This document shows positions 63,688 to 64,000 of a stretch of DNA of 64,000 bases, in pieces. The stretch is from NCBI GenBank assembly GCA_963746255.1, contig CAVVAJ010000001.1, positions 930,001-994,000 of the forward strand, in the 5' to 3' direction. Numbering within the stretch: position 1 is the stretch's first letter; every line of letters begins with the position of its first letter. The position numbers were made by a program, and so were the translations under genes. The stretch comes from DAOVXM01 sp963746255. Lineage in GTDB: Bacteria; Chloroflexota; Anaerolineae; Anaerolineales; UBA4823. A model generated the notes under the pieces. That model searched no databases. It worked only from the letters and a program-made list of their open reading frames with translations, and was not told the origin of the DNA.

Positions 63688-64000
63688 ATGCGTTCCGATC
63701 GCATCAAAAAAGGTTATGAACGAGCCCCCCACCGGGCACTGCTCAAAGCTACCGGTGTACGGGATGAGGATTTCGACAAACCATTCATCGCCATCGTCAA
63801 CTCATATATCGATATCATCCCCGGCCATGTTCATCTGCACGAGTTTGGTCAACGTATCAAACAGGGCGTCCGGGCTGCGGGCGGCATACCATTTGAGTTC
63901 AACACGATCGGTGTCGATGATGGGATCGCGATGGGGCATGCAGGGATGAAATACAGCCTACCATCTCGCGAGCTGATCGCAGATAGTGTCGAGACGATGC
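63688..64000 (+). CDS. ilvD: Dihydroxy-acid dehydratase, 3' truncated by window edge
   Basis: The ATG follows GCGGAGAAGACAGC. The first 104 residues read MRSDRIKKGYERAPHRALL, IAIVNSYIDIIPGHVHL, EFNTIGVDDGIAMGHAGM and SLPSRELIADSVE, the N-terminal signature of IlvD/EDD dehydratases. Here the AHRALL/PHRALL start and the HAGMKYSLPSREL motif indicate IlvD, which makes 2-oxo acids in valine and isoleucine synthesis with an Fe-S cluster. The rest, with the remaining cluster ligands, is outside the window. Confidence 0.92.
   Translation, partial: MRSDRIKKGYERAPHRALLKATGVRDEDFDKPFIAIVNSYIDIIPGHVHLHEFGQRIKQGVRAAGGIPFEFNTIGVDDGIAMGHAGMKYSLPSRELIADSVETM

Noticed and set aside
1..64000. tRNA, rRNA, CRISPR, transposase or phage genes
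   Set aside because: No T-loop-like GTTCRAATC with acceptor pairing, no repeat-spacer pattern and no transposase or integrase motif was found by eye; a covariance-model scan (tRNAscan-SE, Infernal) would be decisive.

Overview
The window reads as a piece of a chromosome from a free-living bacterium, most likely a Chloroflexota (Anaerolineae-like) organism. This is inferred from gene content and style: Pro/Thr-rich spacers before membrane anchors, many multiheme c-type cytochromes, a GH31 glucosidase, FtsX-type exporters with NBD-NBD fusions and SH3b-repeat surface proteins. No 16S or marker phylogeny is possible here. I found no rRNA, tRNA, CRISPR, phage or transposase gene.

Layout. 1-3506: a multiheme electron-transfer operon (8-heme cytochrome cut by the window edge, 9-heme membrane-anchored cytochrome, di-heme cytochrome b fused to a cytochrome c domain). 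3608-7939: a decayed sugar-utilisation region (ruined ABC sugar-binding protein, intact Gfo/Idh/MocA oxidoreductase, SIS-domain fragment, URO-D-family protein, methyltransferase). 8179-18233: small metabolic and membrane genes, a CYTH protein, a heterodimeric ABC exporter with one frameshifted half, ornithine carbamoyltransferase and a GH31 glycosidase. 18422-21885 (minus): an operon for a membrane redox complex (40-aa membrane peptide, Cys-rich two-CW-like protein, octaheme cytochrome, four-cluster ferredoxin, NrfD/HybB quinone subunit), next to a NarX/NarL-type two-component pair and a LysR regulator.

25856-42708 is a sulfur-redox island in two modules, each headed by a closely related ArsR-type repressor with a GTGA-N6-TCAC palindrome in front. 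Module 1: ArsR, SQR-like flavoprotein, DUF1641, TusE/DsrC-like, DsrE2-like. Module 2: ArsR, octaheme tetrathionate-reductase-like cytochrome, a multiheme c/cytochrome b fusion split by a frameshift, two YeeE/YedE thiosulfate-transport halves, the second fused to a rhodanese-like domain. A decayed fragment resembling the C-terminus of the octaheme cytochrome lies before module 1. Between the modules are an M36-like metalloprotease and three tandem M29 aminopeptidases, the third a mosaic of the other two.

43159-64000: a tandem-NBD plus cyclic-nucleotide-domain ATPase with its FtsX permease, thioredoxin-type arsC, lipoproteins, an APC-USP-DUF389 fusion, a broken PfkB sugar kinase, larA, YihY, an SH3b protein, a dehydrogenase, a class II aldolase, FmdB and PucR regulators, and the 5' end of ilvD. 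In front of ilvD is what looks like a ribosome-mediated attenuator: a 36-codon Ile/Leu/Val-rich leader ORF, an intrinsic terminator and a 10-bp antiterminator pairing. I consider this leader and the twin-ArsR sulfur island the most interesting parts of the window.
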